Source of the DNA: CBDCWQ01 sp965223435
GTDB taxonomy: Bacteria > Myxococcota > Kuafuiibacteriia > Kuafuiibacteriales > Kuafuiibacteriaceae
DNA length: 64,000 bases
Reading direction: 5' to 3'
Assembly: GCA_965223435.1 (NCBI GenBank)
Contig: CBDCWQ010000023.1
Span: forward strand, 124,001-188,000
Of this stretch, positions 24,066 through 36,400 are shown piece by piece. A program made the position numbers and the translations under genes. Position 1 is the first letter of the stretch. Every line of letters starts with the position of its first letter. Under the pieces are notes generated by a model that was not told where the DNA came from, did not search any database, and worked only from the letters and a program-made list of their open reading frames with translations.

Positions 24066-27000
24066 GTGAAAGAATTTTTTGGTGCCGCGCGGATCGCGGT
24101 CATGATGGAAAAAAAGCCTACGCAGATTCCGTTGTCCTTCATTCTCGCCGCGGTTCTGGCCTGCAGTAGCTCATCACCCGGTCCGGCGCCAAAAACTGAG
24201 GTGTTGCAGATCAGTGGGGGTTGGCACCTGCTGTCGACATCGGATGATGCCCTCAGTGCCGTGCTGAACGAAGCGTCTTTGGTCAAAGGCCCGTTGTTTG
24301 TCATCGATCAAGGTTATGACGCGGCCACCCAGCGAGTCGTTCCGCAGTACATCGAAGTGGATGCCTGGCGGTCCAAAGAGAGCTACTGGCTCTACGTTGC
24401 TCCAGACGGAGAACCCCTCCAAAACGAGGATCTTCGGCCGCCGGACCCGCGGAGCACCGGGCCCGGGATGGGCTATTTTCTGAGGCCTCCGCGAACGATC
24501 GATACGACCGGGATAACATTCTTGTCGATTCGGGCCTGGGACGTGGCGAACCAAAGTTTTGTAGACCATGATGCCAGCCAGGCGCTTCTCAAAGGACACA
24601 CCTACTGGGTAGAAACTGAGAAAACCTGCGATCCCCAAGCATGGTCGTTTTCAGACGCCGTTCGCCTGCTTCGACAGTGTCAACTTACCCATGCGGCCTT
24701 CCGCATGTTGCCGGGGACCGAGGGCCAGCCGGTAGGCGAGCAATCCGTTGGCACCCCCACAGGTTTGGTGCTTCACCTCACGCGCCCAGGCCAGCCCCTG
24801 AACGTACGCGAGGTGCTGACGGAAGCCGGCGCCCCCGGGGCGGCAGGTCCCGAAGCCCCTGATTTTTTCATCGCCCAGGACGAGGCCGGTGCATGGCAGA
24901 TCTATGACGCCGTTCAGCCGAGTACCGAGGAGCGAGAGACCGTTCACATTGCGGTCGTAGCCCCGAGCGAGGGGGACGGAGAGGAAGGGTTTCGTGCTCA
25001 GCCTCAACCCGGAGCCGCGATTCGGCTCATGGAGCTCGTCGCTCTCCTTGCCCAAGAAAACGATGGTCTCACCGAAGTCTTCCCTTTTGGTCTCCTCCCT
25101 GAGTCCGCCGACGAGGCGAGTGGATGGCCGAGCTTACCGACCCACTGGGTGGCCGGGCTCAGCCATCGCTTTTTTCCTCAGGCCGATGCGGCGAGCCCCC
25201 CAACGTCGTTTCTTGAGCGTCTCCTGGTGCGCGGCGACGAAAAAGACACCGCACCTCTGCTCCTGGTGGAGCCCCAAGGAGATCCGCTTTATAGCGCGCA
25301 GCCACACTTTGTTTTGAGCGGAAACGTCTTGGACACCGACCTTCTAGAGCTGACCATCGAGGGTGTTTTGGTTGCCGAAGCGAGCCAAAGTTTTACGCAG
25401 GCTGTGTGGCTGTCGGAGGGCGAGAACACCATCCGATTGGAAGCAATCGATGAGGTTGGCCAGGTTAAGACGGTCGTGCGGAAAGTCATCTACGACACCC
25501 TGGCGCCGGTGATTGAGCTCGTTACCCCGGACAGCGGACCTCTGGATTCGGCTGCCGTCGACATCACCGTGACGGGCACCGTGACTGAAGCGCATCTCGA
25601 GACATTCAGTGTCAACGGGGAGGCTATCTTTGCGCCAGGTGGCGTTTTCGAAAAGACCTTCGCTGGACGGGGCCACGGCCTCCATCACTTTGAGTTCTTA
25701 GCCAGGGACGAGAGCGGTCTGGAAACGCGCGTTCGTCTATCCGTGATGGTGGACGAAAACGGCATCAAAACCATCCCCCAAACTCCTGAACGGCCACCTT
25801 TGCCTCCGGATCCGGGCCATTCGGGAGAAGGTGGAACGGAAGCGATGCCTCTTTTACGGGTTCATCATCCCGAGCTGCCGCTCAGTTTCTCCAGGGTTCC
25901 GGTGGTACGCATCGAAGGGCATGTTGAGGATCCTCACCTGTCGTTTGTACGAATCAACGAAATCGTCAGTTCGACCGTCAGCGGTGACTTTTTTGGGACC
26001 GTGAGACTTCAGGAAGAAGAGACCGTGTTGACCCTCGTGGCTCAAAACGTGTCGAAGCAAAAAACGGAGCTCAGCCGGCGGGTGGTCTTCGACCCCGTAC
26101 CCCCGGTGATCCACCTCGAAAACCCCGCAAAAAGATCGCTATCGTTTGTGACAAGCTACGAGATTTCAGGCACCGTTGAGGAGCGGTTTTTGAGCACGCT
26201 TTCGGTCACTTCGAGCGCGGGGGCCGATGTTGCCGCCATACACCCCGACGCCGCCGGACGCTTCCGCGCCATCGTGCCCATTGCGGTTGGTGCGAATCAC
26301 TTCACGCTGCGCGCAGAAGATCTCGCGGGCAACAAAAGCTCGGTCGACCTCGAACTGACCCGGGCATCCGAAGAAGAAATGGGTCAAGACCCCGCTCCAC
26401 CAAGCCACCTCATCGCTTGGGCCACGGGCGATGTCGCGAGGCTCCGGTGGCAAGCCCCCAAAGAGCGCCATGACGGAAGCGCCCTTCCCGAAGACGCCAC
26501 TTTGAGCTACCGCGTCTTTCGTGATGGTATCCGGGTGGCCGAGGGCACGAGCTTGTCTTATCGCGGCGTCGTCCCCCAAAACCAAAGGAGCTATGCCTTT
26601 CACGTGGTCGCCGTCCTTCACGAGGGCGATACGGTGCTCAGCTCGCGTCCTGTGGAGCGCGCAGAGCTGGAAGTGGGCCTGGCGAGACTCGAATTGCCCC
26701 TGGCGGACGGATTCGACTCTGCGGAGCGCACCGCAGAACCGGCCGCAGGGAGCGCCGCCATTCCGATCTTCGATTTCAGCGAGCTTGATGGTCGGAGGTG
26801 GACCCATCTCGCTTTTGTGTTTCGGAGTCCTGAAGGCGAAGGCGACGCCATTCGCTATCAAAGGAGCGATGGCGATGCCAAAGTCGGCTCGTGGCGGACT
26901 GCGGACGCCATTGCTTCATCGGGGAAAGATTGGCAAATCAGCGAGCTTTGTGTGGCTGCCCGCGAACATCGGGTGGTCCTGACATGGCTCGAACTGTCGA

Positions 27001-28721
27001 AGGGCGGTCTGAACAGCCGCATTCAGAGCCTCGAGAGCGGTGACGGCGGCGAAAACTTTGCCGAGGCCCGTACGTTGAGGCGAGGCGGTGCTTGGAAACG
27101 CGATCTCAGCTGCGCCTTTGACCGGCTCGGCCATCACCACCTCGTATGGGGCGAAGCCGGCCGGGTCCACTACCTCAAAGACTTCGAAGGAGAACGGGAC
27201 TCGGAGGGTAAGCTCGTCAACGTGTTCGACGAAACGAAGCGTTGGGTGAACGGCGAGATCGTCACCTACCACCACATCCTCCCGACCCAGTGTGACCCTG
27301 GCGAATCCTGCTGCAACCACCCCTACGACGACACCTACAGTCTGGGTATAGAGCCCAAAGACGAAGCCGCATGCGGAGGCGATCGCGCCTGCCGCCAAGA
27401 AACATTTGGGGTCTACCTCGAGCGGACCGAAGTCGTACACGTAGAGACGCCTTCTCTCGAAGTCACCGACGATGGCATCACCATCATCGCCCGCCAAACC
27501 CGCATGTTCGACAACATTCCCTATCCCAATCCAGAATGGAGGGGGCTCCCTGGTCATGGCGACTATCCGTTCTTTGGACCTCTGGTTCCCGACCCTGAGT
27601 GGTCCTTGGGGGCGTGGTGTGCGTCGGACAGCAGGCGATTTCAGATGGGTTTCCGGAAAACGCGGCAAAAGGACCAATACCTCTGCCCCCCAGAAGTTCC
27701 CGCGAACGCTCTGGAGCTTCTCAGCCAGGACGAAATTCTGGATAGTGGAGCGCCTCGCCGAACGAAAGCCACAGACTTTTATGCTTACGACCACCGGGTT
27801 GGGCATCCGTCGAGCTGGTATCAGTTCAGCCACGCGGGTCGGTGGCATGAAGCCGATGCCATCAAGATCGCGGAGCGTCCCGTGGAACGCGGCGCTTGGT
27901 CAGATATCCGAGAAGAAACCCGCCTCACCCCCAAAATCCGGGCATCCAGAGGTGAGGCTATGCTCCGATTCGAAGAAACCCAAGAAGCGGTCGAATATGG
28001 TTTTCATCAAGGCAATTGGCGGCGAGGTCCCGCAAGCCATACCGCGCTTCCCGGGGCAGGCGCCCATTTCGAGGAAACCAAGCAAAGTTGGCGGATCTCC
28101 ACCGTGGAGACGTTCTCGAGCGAACGGGAAGGTGAGTACACCGCTTGTGGGCAGGCGCCCAATGCGGCAGAAGGGTCGACCGGCCCCGCGTACCCCATCG
28201 TGGCGACCCACGGCGATCGTCGCTACGCGATCTACGAGAAAGGAACCAGCACCAATCCCAACCTACCTGGCGGCAATTCGATCCACCTTTCGTACTCCGT
28301 CGACGGCGGCCGAAACTGGACGGCGGTGCCAGACCCCATCGCCCATGGCTACAAGGCTTCTGCCACGGTGACTGCGGGTGGGGAGCTTTTGGTGGCCTAC
28401 TACGAGCCTTCTTTCGCGCTCCGGACCGATGAAGGCGCTCCCCTTGGGCGGATCCGCATCGCCCGAAGCCAAGATGGAATACACTTCACCCATGGCCTTC
28501 TTAGCAAACGCTACGACGAAGAGGCTGGGCAATGGAATGAGCACCCCGCCAGCCCCATCCACTGGACGGCCTACGGAAGCCAAGCCGACGCCTATCTCAA
28601 CCTCCCCGTCATCAAGTCCAGAGGTGACCTCAGTGTGGTCACCTGGGTCGAGTATCCTCAAAGCGAATCCGAACAGCCGCGCATCGTGACCGTTCGAACA
28701 AGCCCAGCGGCCGAACGATGA
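24066..28721 (+). CDS. Exported protein B: short paralogue of the giant proteins
   Basis: Start GTG 24066 is supported by AGGAGG five bases upstream. The 1551-residue lipoprotein has lipobox VLAC (Cys33). Order: three GWHLL/HTYWV-type modules (about 45-330); Ig-like segments with T..A(P)VI.L..P patterns (about 410-770); an FN3-like domain (about 777-870, APPSHLIAW, RLRWQAP, YRVFRDG); and a sialidase-like propeller (about 900-1542) with Asp-box motifs SGDGGENF and SVDGGRNW. It matches the N-terminal halves of the giants at 30478, 50989 and 1-11661, including the segment PSLEVTDDGITIIARQ, but the CWC Cys cluster is rearranged (CDPGESCCNH). It ends after the propeller, with no toroid or toxin-like tail, so it may be an adhesin-like or ancestral form. 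Function unknown. Confidence 0.85.
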   Translation: MKEFFGAARIAVMMEKKPTQIPLSFILAAVLACSSSSPGPAPKTEVLQISGGWHLLSTSDDALSAVLNEASLVKGPLFVIDQGYDAATQRVVPQYIEVDAWRSKESYWLYVAPDGEPLQNEDLRPPDPRSTGPGMGYFLRPPRTIDTTGITFLSIRAWDVANQSFVDHDASQALLKGHTYWVETEKTCDPQAWSFSDAVRLLRQCQLTHAAFRMLPGTEGQPVGEQSVGTPTGLVLHLTRPGQPLNVREVLTEAGAPGAAGPEAPDFFIAQDEAGAWQIYDAVQPSTEERETVHIAVVAPSEGDGEEGFRAQPQPGAAIRLMELVALLAQENDGLTEVFPFGLLPESADEASGWPSLPTHWVAGLSHRFFPQADAASPPTSFLERLLVRGDEKDTAPLLLVEPQGDPLYSAQPHFVLSGNVLDTDLLELTIEGVLVAEASQSFTQAVWLSEGENTIRLEAIDEVGQVKTVVRKVIYDTLAPVIELVTPDSGPLDSAAVDITVTGTVTEAHLETFSVNGEAIFAPGGVFEKTFAGRGHGLHHFEFLARDESGLETRVRLSVMVDENGIKTIPQTPERPPLPPDPGHSGEGGTEAMPLLRVHHPELPLSFSRVPVVRIEGHVEDPHLSFVRINEIVSSTVSGDFFGTVRLQEEETVLTLVAQNVSKQKTELSRRVVFDPVPPVIHLENPAKRSLSFVTSYEISGTVEERFLSTLSVTSSAGADVAAIHPDAAGRFRAIVPIAVGANHFTLRAEDLAGNKSSVDLELTRASEEEMGQDPAPPSHLIAWATGDVARLRWQAPKERHDGSALPEDATLSYRVFRDGIRVAEGTSLSYRGVVPQNQRSYAFHVVAVLHEGDTVLSSRPVERAELEVGLARLELPLADGFDSAERTAEPAAGSAAIPIFDFSELDGRRWTHLAFVFRSPEGEGDAIRYQRSDGDAKVGSWRTADAIASSGKDWQISELCVAAREHRVVLTWLELSKGGLNSRIQSLESGDGGENFAEARTLRRGGAWKRDLSCAFDRLGHHHLVWGEAGRVHYLKDFEGERDSEGKLVNVFDETKRWVNGEIVTYHHILPTQCDPGESCCNHPYDDTYSLGIEPKDEAACGGDRACRQETFGVYLERTEVVHVETPSLEVTDDGITIIARQTRMFDNIPYPNPEWRGLPGHGDYPFFGPLVPDPEWSLGAWCASDSRRFQMGFRKTRQKDQYLCPPEVPANALELLSQDEILDSGAPRRTKATDFYAYDHRVGHPSSWYQFSHAGRWHEADAIKIAERPVERGAWSDIREETRLTPKIRASRGEAMLRFEETQEAVEYGFHQGNWRRGPASHTALPGAGAHFEETKQSWRISTVETFSSEREGEYTACGQAPNAAEGSTGPAYPIVATHGDRRYAIYEKGTSTNPNLPGGNSIHLSYSVDGGRNWTAVPDPIAHGYKASATVTAGGELLVAYYEPSFALRTDEGAPLGRIRIARSQDGIHFTHGLLSKRYDEEAGQWNEHPASPIHWTAYGSQADAYLNLPVIKSRGDLSVVTWVEYPQSESEQPRIVTVRTSPAAER

Positions 28722-28980
28722 ACGCCAACCTCTAAGACCATCTCATCCGCCGGAACGGTTCGATAGACCTTTCCCGTATCCAAAAACTCCTTCGTATGCC
28801 AGGTCTTCTCGAATGACATTCGACCACATCGCGTGATCGCAGCCCGTGAGCTCAAAGACACGATGCGCAACCAGAAGACTCCGAGGGCGAACGAGGACGT
28901 AGCATCCGGGTCCCAAGAAGATGCATGCGACCGGTCGTCGTCTCATGGTGGCACTTGGGGGGGACGGGTTTGGAGCAGAG
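28722..28980. other. Intergenic region between convergent genes
   Basis: About 260 bp after paralogue B and before the end of the SnoaL-like gene. No clear terminator hairpin or coding frame; overlapping short frames look like chance. Confidence 0.5.
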
Positions 28981-29856
28981 TCAAAACTTGCCGTTGTTGT
29001 GTTTCCACTCGTGTTTGGGCGCGACCGCCTCGATGGTATCCCAGTGTTCAACAATCTTTCGGTCGGCGATGCGGAACAAGTCGTAGAACGCACAGTGGGC
29101 ACCTTGTTGGTAGCCTTCACTCACCGCGAGCGCAAAATCCCCTTCAGCGAGCACCCGGTGAAGCTTTGTGTACGACACCACATAACCGTCGGCGAAGGTC
29201 TTTTCGAGTGCACTTTTTACCGCCTCAAGGCCGTCTTCAAGGCCTGGGTTGTGTTGTGTGAAGCCGTTCGCATTCAAGAACTTGTCGAGTCGATCGATCT
29301 GGCGTTCGACAAGTACCTCGCTGACAAACGAACGGACCAAAGCACGGTTAGGCTCGGTCTGGGACAAGTCGGAGACCACCGCCGGCCCGTCTACCATGGT
29401 GTGGCCCGAAGGGTTCGGTCCTTGGCGCGGCTGAATGTTGTCCCAGTGCTCTACGGCGTACTCTCCCTCGAAACGGAACACTTCGAAGCCAATCCTGCGG
29501 CTTGCGAAGTCGTATTCGGTGTGGGCAAAGACGTAGTTCGCGTCCGAAAATACACGCACGAGGTTCACCCGCGGTGCGCTGTGAGAAAGGCGTTTGAACA
29601 GGGCCGCCAGCCCTTCTCGCCCGGTTTGCGTCTGAGGATTGTGCTGAATGTACTTCTTTGGATGGATGACTTCCACGGAGGCCGGGTCGCCCGTCTCGAT
29701 TCCCTTGAGCAGCGCTCGGATTCGTGCTTTTTTTGTCTCTCCCGTCGGCATGCCTTGTCCCTCCAGCGGCATGCCTACCATGGGCGACCTTTCCGAAAAA
29801 GGAAGAGATTCTTCTTCGGTTGAGGCGATACGCACGTGTTGAGACACCGGTGTCAT
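28981..29856 (-). CDS. Tandem SnoaL-like (NTF2-fold) protein
   Basis: The longest frame is 291 residues, but the first 35 look non-conserved; a start at the Met of MPTGETKK (about residue 36) is likely. Two SnoaL-like alpha+beta barrels follow. The first contains YIQHNPQTQTGREGL and VEHWDNIQP, the second FTQHNPGLEDGLEAV and VEHWDTIEAV. The shared QHNP and EHWD motifs are typical of SnoaL-like polyketide-cyclase family proteins. There is no signal peptide, so it is cytoplasmic. It is divergent from the VOC gene with about 60 bp between them, perhaps sharing control. Confidence 0.85.
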   Translation of the reverse strand: MTPVSQHVRIASTEEESLPFSERSPMVGMPLEGQGMPTGETKKARIRALLKGIETGDPASVEVIHPKKYIQHNPQTQTGREGLAALFKRLSHSAPRVNLVRVFSDANYVFAHTEYDFASRRIGFEVFRFEGEYAVEHWDNIQPRQGPNPSGHTMVDGPAVVSDLSQTEPNRALVRSFVSEVLVERQIDRLDKFLNANGFTQHNPGLEDGLEAVKSALEKTFADGYVVSYTKLHRVLAEGDFALAVSEGYQQGAHCAFYDLFRIADRKIVEHWDTIEAVAPKHEWKHNNGKF

Positions 29857-29915
29857 TCTGCTTGAGAGTGGTCACAAAACATGCTGAAAAGAGGTGTCCA
29901 AGAAAGGGCTTAAGC

Positions 29916-30272
29916 ATGTTCAAAAAAGTAGCTTTCACAATGTATCCGGTCACGGACCTCAACAGAGCGCGCAAATTCTATGAAGAGACGCTCGGCTTGG
30001 GCAAAGCCAAAGAACTTGGTGGCGGCAAGTGGATTGAGTTCGACCTCCCCGAGGGTGGCTGCTTGGCCATCAGTGCGATGGTGCCAGACCTGAGCCCCAG
30101 CAGCACCTCGGGAGGCATCGCTTTCGAAGTGGAGGACCTCAAAGCCCTCACCGAATCCCTCAAAGCCAAGAACGTTGAATTCAAGATGGACCTTTTTGAG
30201 TCGCCGGTCTGCCACATGGCGGTTGTCTTGGATACCGAAGGGAACGCGGTCATGCTCCACCAGCTCAAATAG
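29916..30272 (+). CDS. VOC-family (glyoxalase/bleomycin-resistance fold) protein
   Basis: ATG 29916 gives 118 residues, the usual size of a single VOC protein; an upstream in-frame extension lacks family similarity. It begins MFKKVAFTMYPVTDLNRARK, then FYEETLGL, WIEFDLPEG, GIAFEVEDL and ends with MAVVLDTEGNAVMLHQL, the paired beta-alpha-beta-beta-beta order of the family. Metal-ligand positions are only partly clear, so enzyme versus binding function is undecided. Divergent from the SnoaL-like gene. Confidence 0.88.
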   Translation: MFKKVAFTMYPVTDLNRARKFYEETLGLGKAKELGGGKWIEFDLPEGGCLAISAMVPDLSPSSTSGGIAFEVEDLKALTESLKAKNVEFKMDLFESPVCHMAVVLDTEGNAVMLHQLK

Positions 30273-30477
30273 AGTGCGCTCCACGCCGTTTCCCAACGAA
30301 GCGGATTCTCGGCGCCCGTGCGGCGGGCCTCACCCACAACGAAATCCCTTCCGGCCCATCATCGTCCCGCGCGCTGCTGTCCGGCGAACCGCCCCTCCTG
30401 CCGTTGTTGAATTCTCTCGGTAGATACCCTTCCACTGGTTGACAATATACGTTTCGTGGAGGTTCTGAGTTGATTCA

Positions 30478-33400
30478 ATGACTGCAAAAGGTGGCTTTGC
30501 GCTGCGCATCGTGTTGGGGGGGCTCGTAGGACTCGGAAACGGCTGGCCGGGGATTGCCCGCTCAGAGGCAAAAAACCACGGCCCACCTCAGGTGCACCTC
30601 GCACTCGACACCGGATGGAATCTTGTTGCCCACTCCATCTTCGATGCGCACGATTTCGAAACCCAACTGGCGAAAAGCGCGCTTGTCCGATTCCCGGCAG
30701 TCCGTTCTGAGCATGGGCCCCAATTTGTTGATTCGAGTACCGCCACCTTCGGACCGAGCGAAGGTACGTGGATTTACGCGCCGCAACCGACCAGCCTATC
30801 GGTGCTCACCGAATCCAGACCCAAGACACGTCTTTCTCTGGCGGCCCCGGGTTGGACCGTAGTCGGCCGGCCGGAGGCCGCCCCACTTGGAGGGGCCGCC
30901 GTGACCCGGCTTCTTGCGTGGGATGCCTCTTCCGGAGTCTACCGTGCCCTAGCGACCGATAATATGCTTCAGCCCGGCGTAGGGTACTGGGCATACCAGG
31001 CGGTCGAGCTCAAAGAGCCGCAGCCTCCGAGCGGACTTTTTGGGACCTCCGTACACGACCAAGTCCGGCTGTGGTGGAGTCATCCAACCCATTTTCGAGA
31101 TGGTTCGCCTATGCCTCTTGAAGCCGACCTCTCTTACCGCATCCTCCGAAATGATGTCGAGCTTGGCATCACCAAGAGCCTCACTTTTCATGATCAGGGC
31201 CCCTCAAGAGGCCAGAGCGATTCCTATACGGTCATCACGCAGATGCACGACCATCAGCACCGGGTCAAAGAATCTTTGTCTTCGGCACCAGTGAGGATCC
31301 GAACATCTGCCCCATCGGTGCCCAAAGCCATCGGTGACTTTGAACAGCCGTCTGTCGCACAAGCGCACCCGCGATTGCGCTTGCCGCAAACTGCACTGGC
31401 TCGCACTTCAAAGGGTGTCCTCGCCCACATTGCCGTAGCGTCCTACACGCCGGAGACTGGGGGGACTGCGATTCGTTATCTAAGAAGCGATCAAGCCGGG
31501 AAGGCGGGCACCTTCACGCATTCAGCAACCCTGGCCCGTCTCAATCGCGCCGAAGAGCTCATTGATTTGGCCGTTGCAGCTCAAGGGCAACAAATCTCGG
31601 TTGCGTGGATTCGAACCTCAGACCTTGGCACCCGTGTGTTCTTGGCCTTGAGCCGAGATGGAGGGCTCAGCTTTCATGAACCCAAGTCCATCCGTCAAGG
31701 GCTACCATGGAAAAAGGGCCTCGACGTCGCGTTTGACTCCGGCGGCGGTCACCATATGGTCTGGGGGGAGAACCACAAAATCTATTACTTGGGCCCCCTC
31801 GCAACCGAAGCGTCCAATGTATTTGACCAAGAGGTTCGCACCCCCGCGACCGAACAAGTGAGATACCAGATCTACTACGCGCCCGACCCGGATTGCCGCT
31901 GTCCATCTTGCTGGTGCGATGAATCCTATCCGCTGTCCGAAGAGCCCCATCCGACAGATCCCAACCGAGCAATCGGTCCCTATGTGTATCGCGTAGAGGA
32001 GGCTTACATGGCCGAACCGTCTCTTGAGGTAGATGATCGATCGGTGACCATCATCGCGCGACAAGACCGGATGTGGGACAATCGCCCTGTGGTTCAACCA
32101 ACGTGGACCGCCATGACTGCATCGCCCATCTACGGCCCCACCATCATGAACCGCCTGCGTCCGATCAGGGCGCTTGCCGGCTGGCGCAAAACCTGGAAAC
32201 CAGCGTATGAGGCCGGCGACGAGCTCCTCTGGCCAACGCTTGGTACCCAGTTTCAGTACCGATACGAAGGAACGTGGCACCGACAGCGTCAGATCAAAGT
32301 TGCTCAAAGGCCCCTGTATTTTGGCGCTTGGTCAGGGGGTCTGAACCCTCTGCTTCCGCGGCACGCTCCCGGTCGTTCGGGTGACTCCGTCCATTCGGTC
32401 TCAGATCTAGCCTCGGGACCCCCCTTGGATAGGCCCAGGGAGCAAATGTGGCAACAAGGAACGTGGCAAGATGATAGACTCCAGGGCTGGAGAATTTCCG
32501 TCGTAGACTCCGGCGTCGACTCAGCACCAGACTGGAAGGGGCTTCACCCCAAGGTGACCTCTCAACGAGACGGCCGCATGGTCGCTGTGTTCGAGAAAAC
32601 CGAGTCCGACGGTGCCGACACGCCCAACAATGGCATCTTCGTTGCCTATTCCCATGATGGAGGCCAAAGCTGGACAGCGCCGACCTCGGTGACGCGCGGC
32701 CACACGCCTGAGGCCTTGGCAACGCAACCCAATGAAACCTCTATTGTGTATTTTCGTTCGGAGGACGCCTCCTCCGACCACGCCATCGAGGTTGTCCGCG
32801 GACAAGAGGCCAGCACGTTTTCACCGCCAGAGATTTTGAACGATCAGCTCTCCAAGACTCTCTCGGTGCCGGGCCAAAAGAACCTGGCAGCGCCTCTTTT
32901 TGGCGCACCTTCACTGAGCGCGCTCGAAGATCTCCTCTTTGTCGCTTGGATTCGTCCGCCGAAAGCCGGCGAAGGAAATGAAGAATTGGTCACCACACGC
33001 GCGTCTAAAGACGCAAGCTTTTACCAGTGGGCGATCACCCTGCCCGACGAAGTCATCCTGGAAAAAGGCACGCCGATCACCGTAACGGCCGAGAACAAAT
33101 ATCATATGCGTCTGGACCACCGCGCAGAAGTCACGCTCGAAGAGGTCCTCAACCCCCAAACCACATCCGGGGCCAGCCACATCTCCACGACGGTCTCGGG
33201 GCTTGCGCCCTGGCTCCACAGCGCAGCCGATCGTACGCTCTCGGTTGAACACGGGGTGGCGACGGCATTCATGACCGGCACTGTCTCGGCTTTGAGTCTG
33301 CTTGCCGCTGCACCCGTCGACATGGCCCTCCAAACAAAGACAACCCTCATCCCCAAGAGCCCAGGTGGCAATCACGAGCGCGCCGTCTTGGTGCGTGACC

Positions 33401-36400
33401 GTCTCCTGCGAGGGGGAGATTCAGACCGGAACCCGGCATTCTTTTTCCAAGTAGAATACGAAGCCAAGATGCCGAGTGCCCAAATCACCGAGCAGGCACG
33501 ACAGGACATCGAACAAGACAATGCCCACCTTGCCCATTTCGAACGGGTGTGGGCCTACACACAAGGTATCGCACTGGCACAATACGCCCGCGAAAAAGAC
33601 CCCAATTACCTCGAGCCGGCCCGGGGCCTGGCCCGATATTTGTGCGCCCGTGCCGACCGCGCCAAAGGGGGCGGGCGCATCCACGGGTGGCCCTTTTCCT
33701 GGAATACCAAGGGGGATGGCTGGAAAGATCGACGGCTGGTGACCGGCGCAACCGCATGGGTCGTTCATGGACTGGGTGTTTACTTGGGCTCAGAAACCTT
33801 CAAGGCCCTCGAGGACAGGAGCGAGCGGGATCAAATTCGAGAATGCTACCTGGCCGCCCTCGACGGGCTGCGAGCCCACCGCCACCGCCTGGTGCTCAAA
33901 GGTGGCCGCAAGGTGAGTCTCATGACGGCGGGCTATACGGCCGCCGGTTTGGCCCATGTGAACGATCCTTGGAGTCTGACCGTCAACAACCGTGCGCTCA
34001 CCGAAAACCAGAACGATCGATTCGCCTACTACAGTGTTCTGGATGCCATCGGCTACGACGTGTATACACCCACCGAAATCAAGGTATGTGGGCTCGGAAG
34101 TGCTTGCCAACCCGATGCCTCCGAAGCAGATGTCCCTGCACCCGAATGGACCACACGGAACATCGACGAGGAAGAATGGGCGAGCCTTCGAAAACGCGTG
34201 CCGTCCACCCACGTCGTCACGGAACACAATCTTGACGTACTCAGTGTCTTGAACCATGCCATCCGTTTTCCCGAAGGTCTCGATGGCCAAAGGGTCAACG
34301 ACCTCAAGGTTTGGCGTGATGAGCTCATGGATGGCATTTTCTATGCACTCTGGGACGAGGAAGGCTGGAAGCAGGAATTTGAGGGGGTTCTGCTTGCCCT
34401 CGGGCGAGAAGATGTTGGTTCACTCAACCAAGACCGGGCGGGTGCGCGGCAAAAAAGAATAGAGGGCATCAAAAAAGCGTTGGCATCAGGCTTGCTCGGC
34501 CGCGTTGTCACGGGGGGCAGCCTCAATCAAAGCGCAACCAGCAACGACACATTTGAGCCGAGCCCACACACCGCCATCGATAACTGCAGCTGGCTTTCCT
34601 TATCGGTGGACTACGAAACTCTGGGTGAGGCTGGTCAGAGCACCGCAACCGAATACGTTGAACGACTGGCTCAATGTCTTCAATATACCGTTCTTCAATA
34701 TGTGAAAGCGCTTCCCGTGCGAGATTCCTGGTGCGACGCCTCGAGTCTGTCATGCTCCCAAGAACGCACCTATCGCGGTACCCACTATTTTCAGAACAGC
34801 TTCCGCGATCCCTACATCGAACCCAGCGAGCTTCAAGAATCTTCTTACCACCTCGAAGCCACCGCCGGGCTCGCATGGGGGCTCTTTCGTTTTGCCCACG
34901 CGCACCCAGAGCACGCCATGTCTGAGAATTTTCTCCAAGAAGCGCGTCTTCTTTACAGAGGCATGCAAGACTTCGTAAGGGATCACGGGTTTGCATACTC
35001 GAGTGAGCGCATCCAAGACCTTTCGACCCGTCTGAGCTCGAGCACCGCCGCCATTTGGTTCATCGACCTTTACCAATACCTTCAAAGTATCGACGAGGAC
35101 CCTAACCGCCCCGTTCCGCACTACGCATTGGGCGCCCCGACCGAAAGACGACGCCAGGAGCGGGATGCGGCTTACCGGCTTCTCCAAGAGGGCACCACGC
35201 GAGCACCTCTCATTCACTCCAACCCTACTGCGGAAGCATCGGCCGAGAGATCGGCTCTTTCAGAAGTCGAGAAGTCTTCCGACCCATCTCTACCGGATAA
35301 AACCAGCGGAACAACGACGAAGCCCCTGACGAAGGTCCAAGACCAAGCCTATCTGGTTTTGGTGGCCGTGAACCAAGGCGACTACCAGGCGGCCGCCCGG
35401 TGGGTAGATGAACTGCTCCCCGCCCAAACACCGGCGGGCGGCGAAGACTCGTCGAATCCGCTCTTGGGTGAAAGCCAGGGCGACCACGGTCCCATGCAAG
35501 ATAGCACTTATGGGCTCAGGGATCGCGTCCTCGCTCTTTACGCCATCGCCTGGTTTGTGCATCACGCCCCGGACTCTCCCCAAAGGGCCGCAGCCGAAGA
35601 GGCACTGGTTCCCATGATTGCTAGCCTCCTATCCGCGCTCGAAATATCCGATGGGTCGCCGAAGCCAGACCTGGTGCCGCATCCCAAAGACGCCCCCGTG
35701 CTGGCCACCGAAAACCAGGTCTTGGCTTTTTTCGCGTTGGATTTGGCCGAAGCCGCGTTGAGCTTTGCCCCCGCCGATTCAGAGGCGCTCGTCCGCAACG
35801 CGTTGAGGGACTATTTATCCCTGTCAGGCAATACACTGTTGACTCGATGCGGCCTGAGAAACGGCCAAGTCTCAGACGCCGTGTGGGCCGAGGGGCGTGG
35901 AGCGCTTGCAAGCTGCAGCCTATTCGCCAGCCACAACGGGTACCCGCAAGCAGCGCGCACGCTCACCGATGCACTCTTTTGGGCTCCGCAACCCGAGGCC
36001 TCAGAAAATAGCACGGCCCTTGAGCTTCTCGCCCGCCGAGCACTCGCTGCTTGGGCCCCTCGACAAGAAGAGCTTGTCCACATCGGCCTGGCAAAGGGCC
36101 TACTCCATCCGGACCAGACGACCGCAACCCTGTGGGCCCTTTTGGTCGACAATCCCAGGGGCGCCTTCGGAGTGGAGGGTGGATCCCTTTTTGAAAATTC
36201 TCGCCCCGCATCCCTCGATTCCTCCATTCCACCGGAACAAAAAGCCAGGATTTCTACCCACCTGGCGAACCATTCCCTCGATCTGGTCTTGAGGCTCCTC
36301 GCCTCCGACATGGGGGCCCACCGTATCGACACGATCTTGGGCGAGTTTGCGCAAACTCAGCGCGCATTCGCCGAGCTCGTCGGCCCCGTCGCCCAAGGCC

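Noticed and set aside
30440..30470. TTGACA upstream of giant protein C as a sigma-70 -35 box.
   Set aside because: No acceptable -10 hexamer at 16-18 bp spacing.
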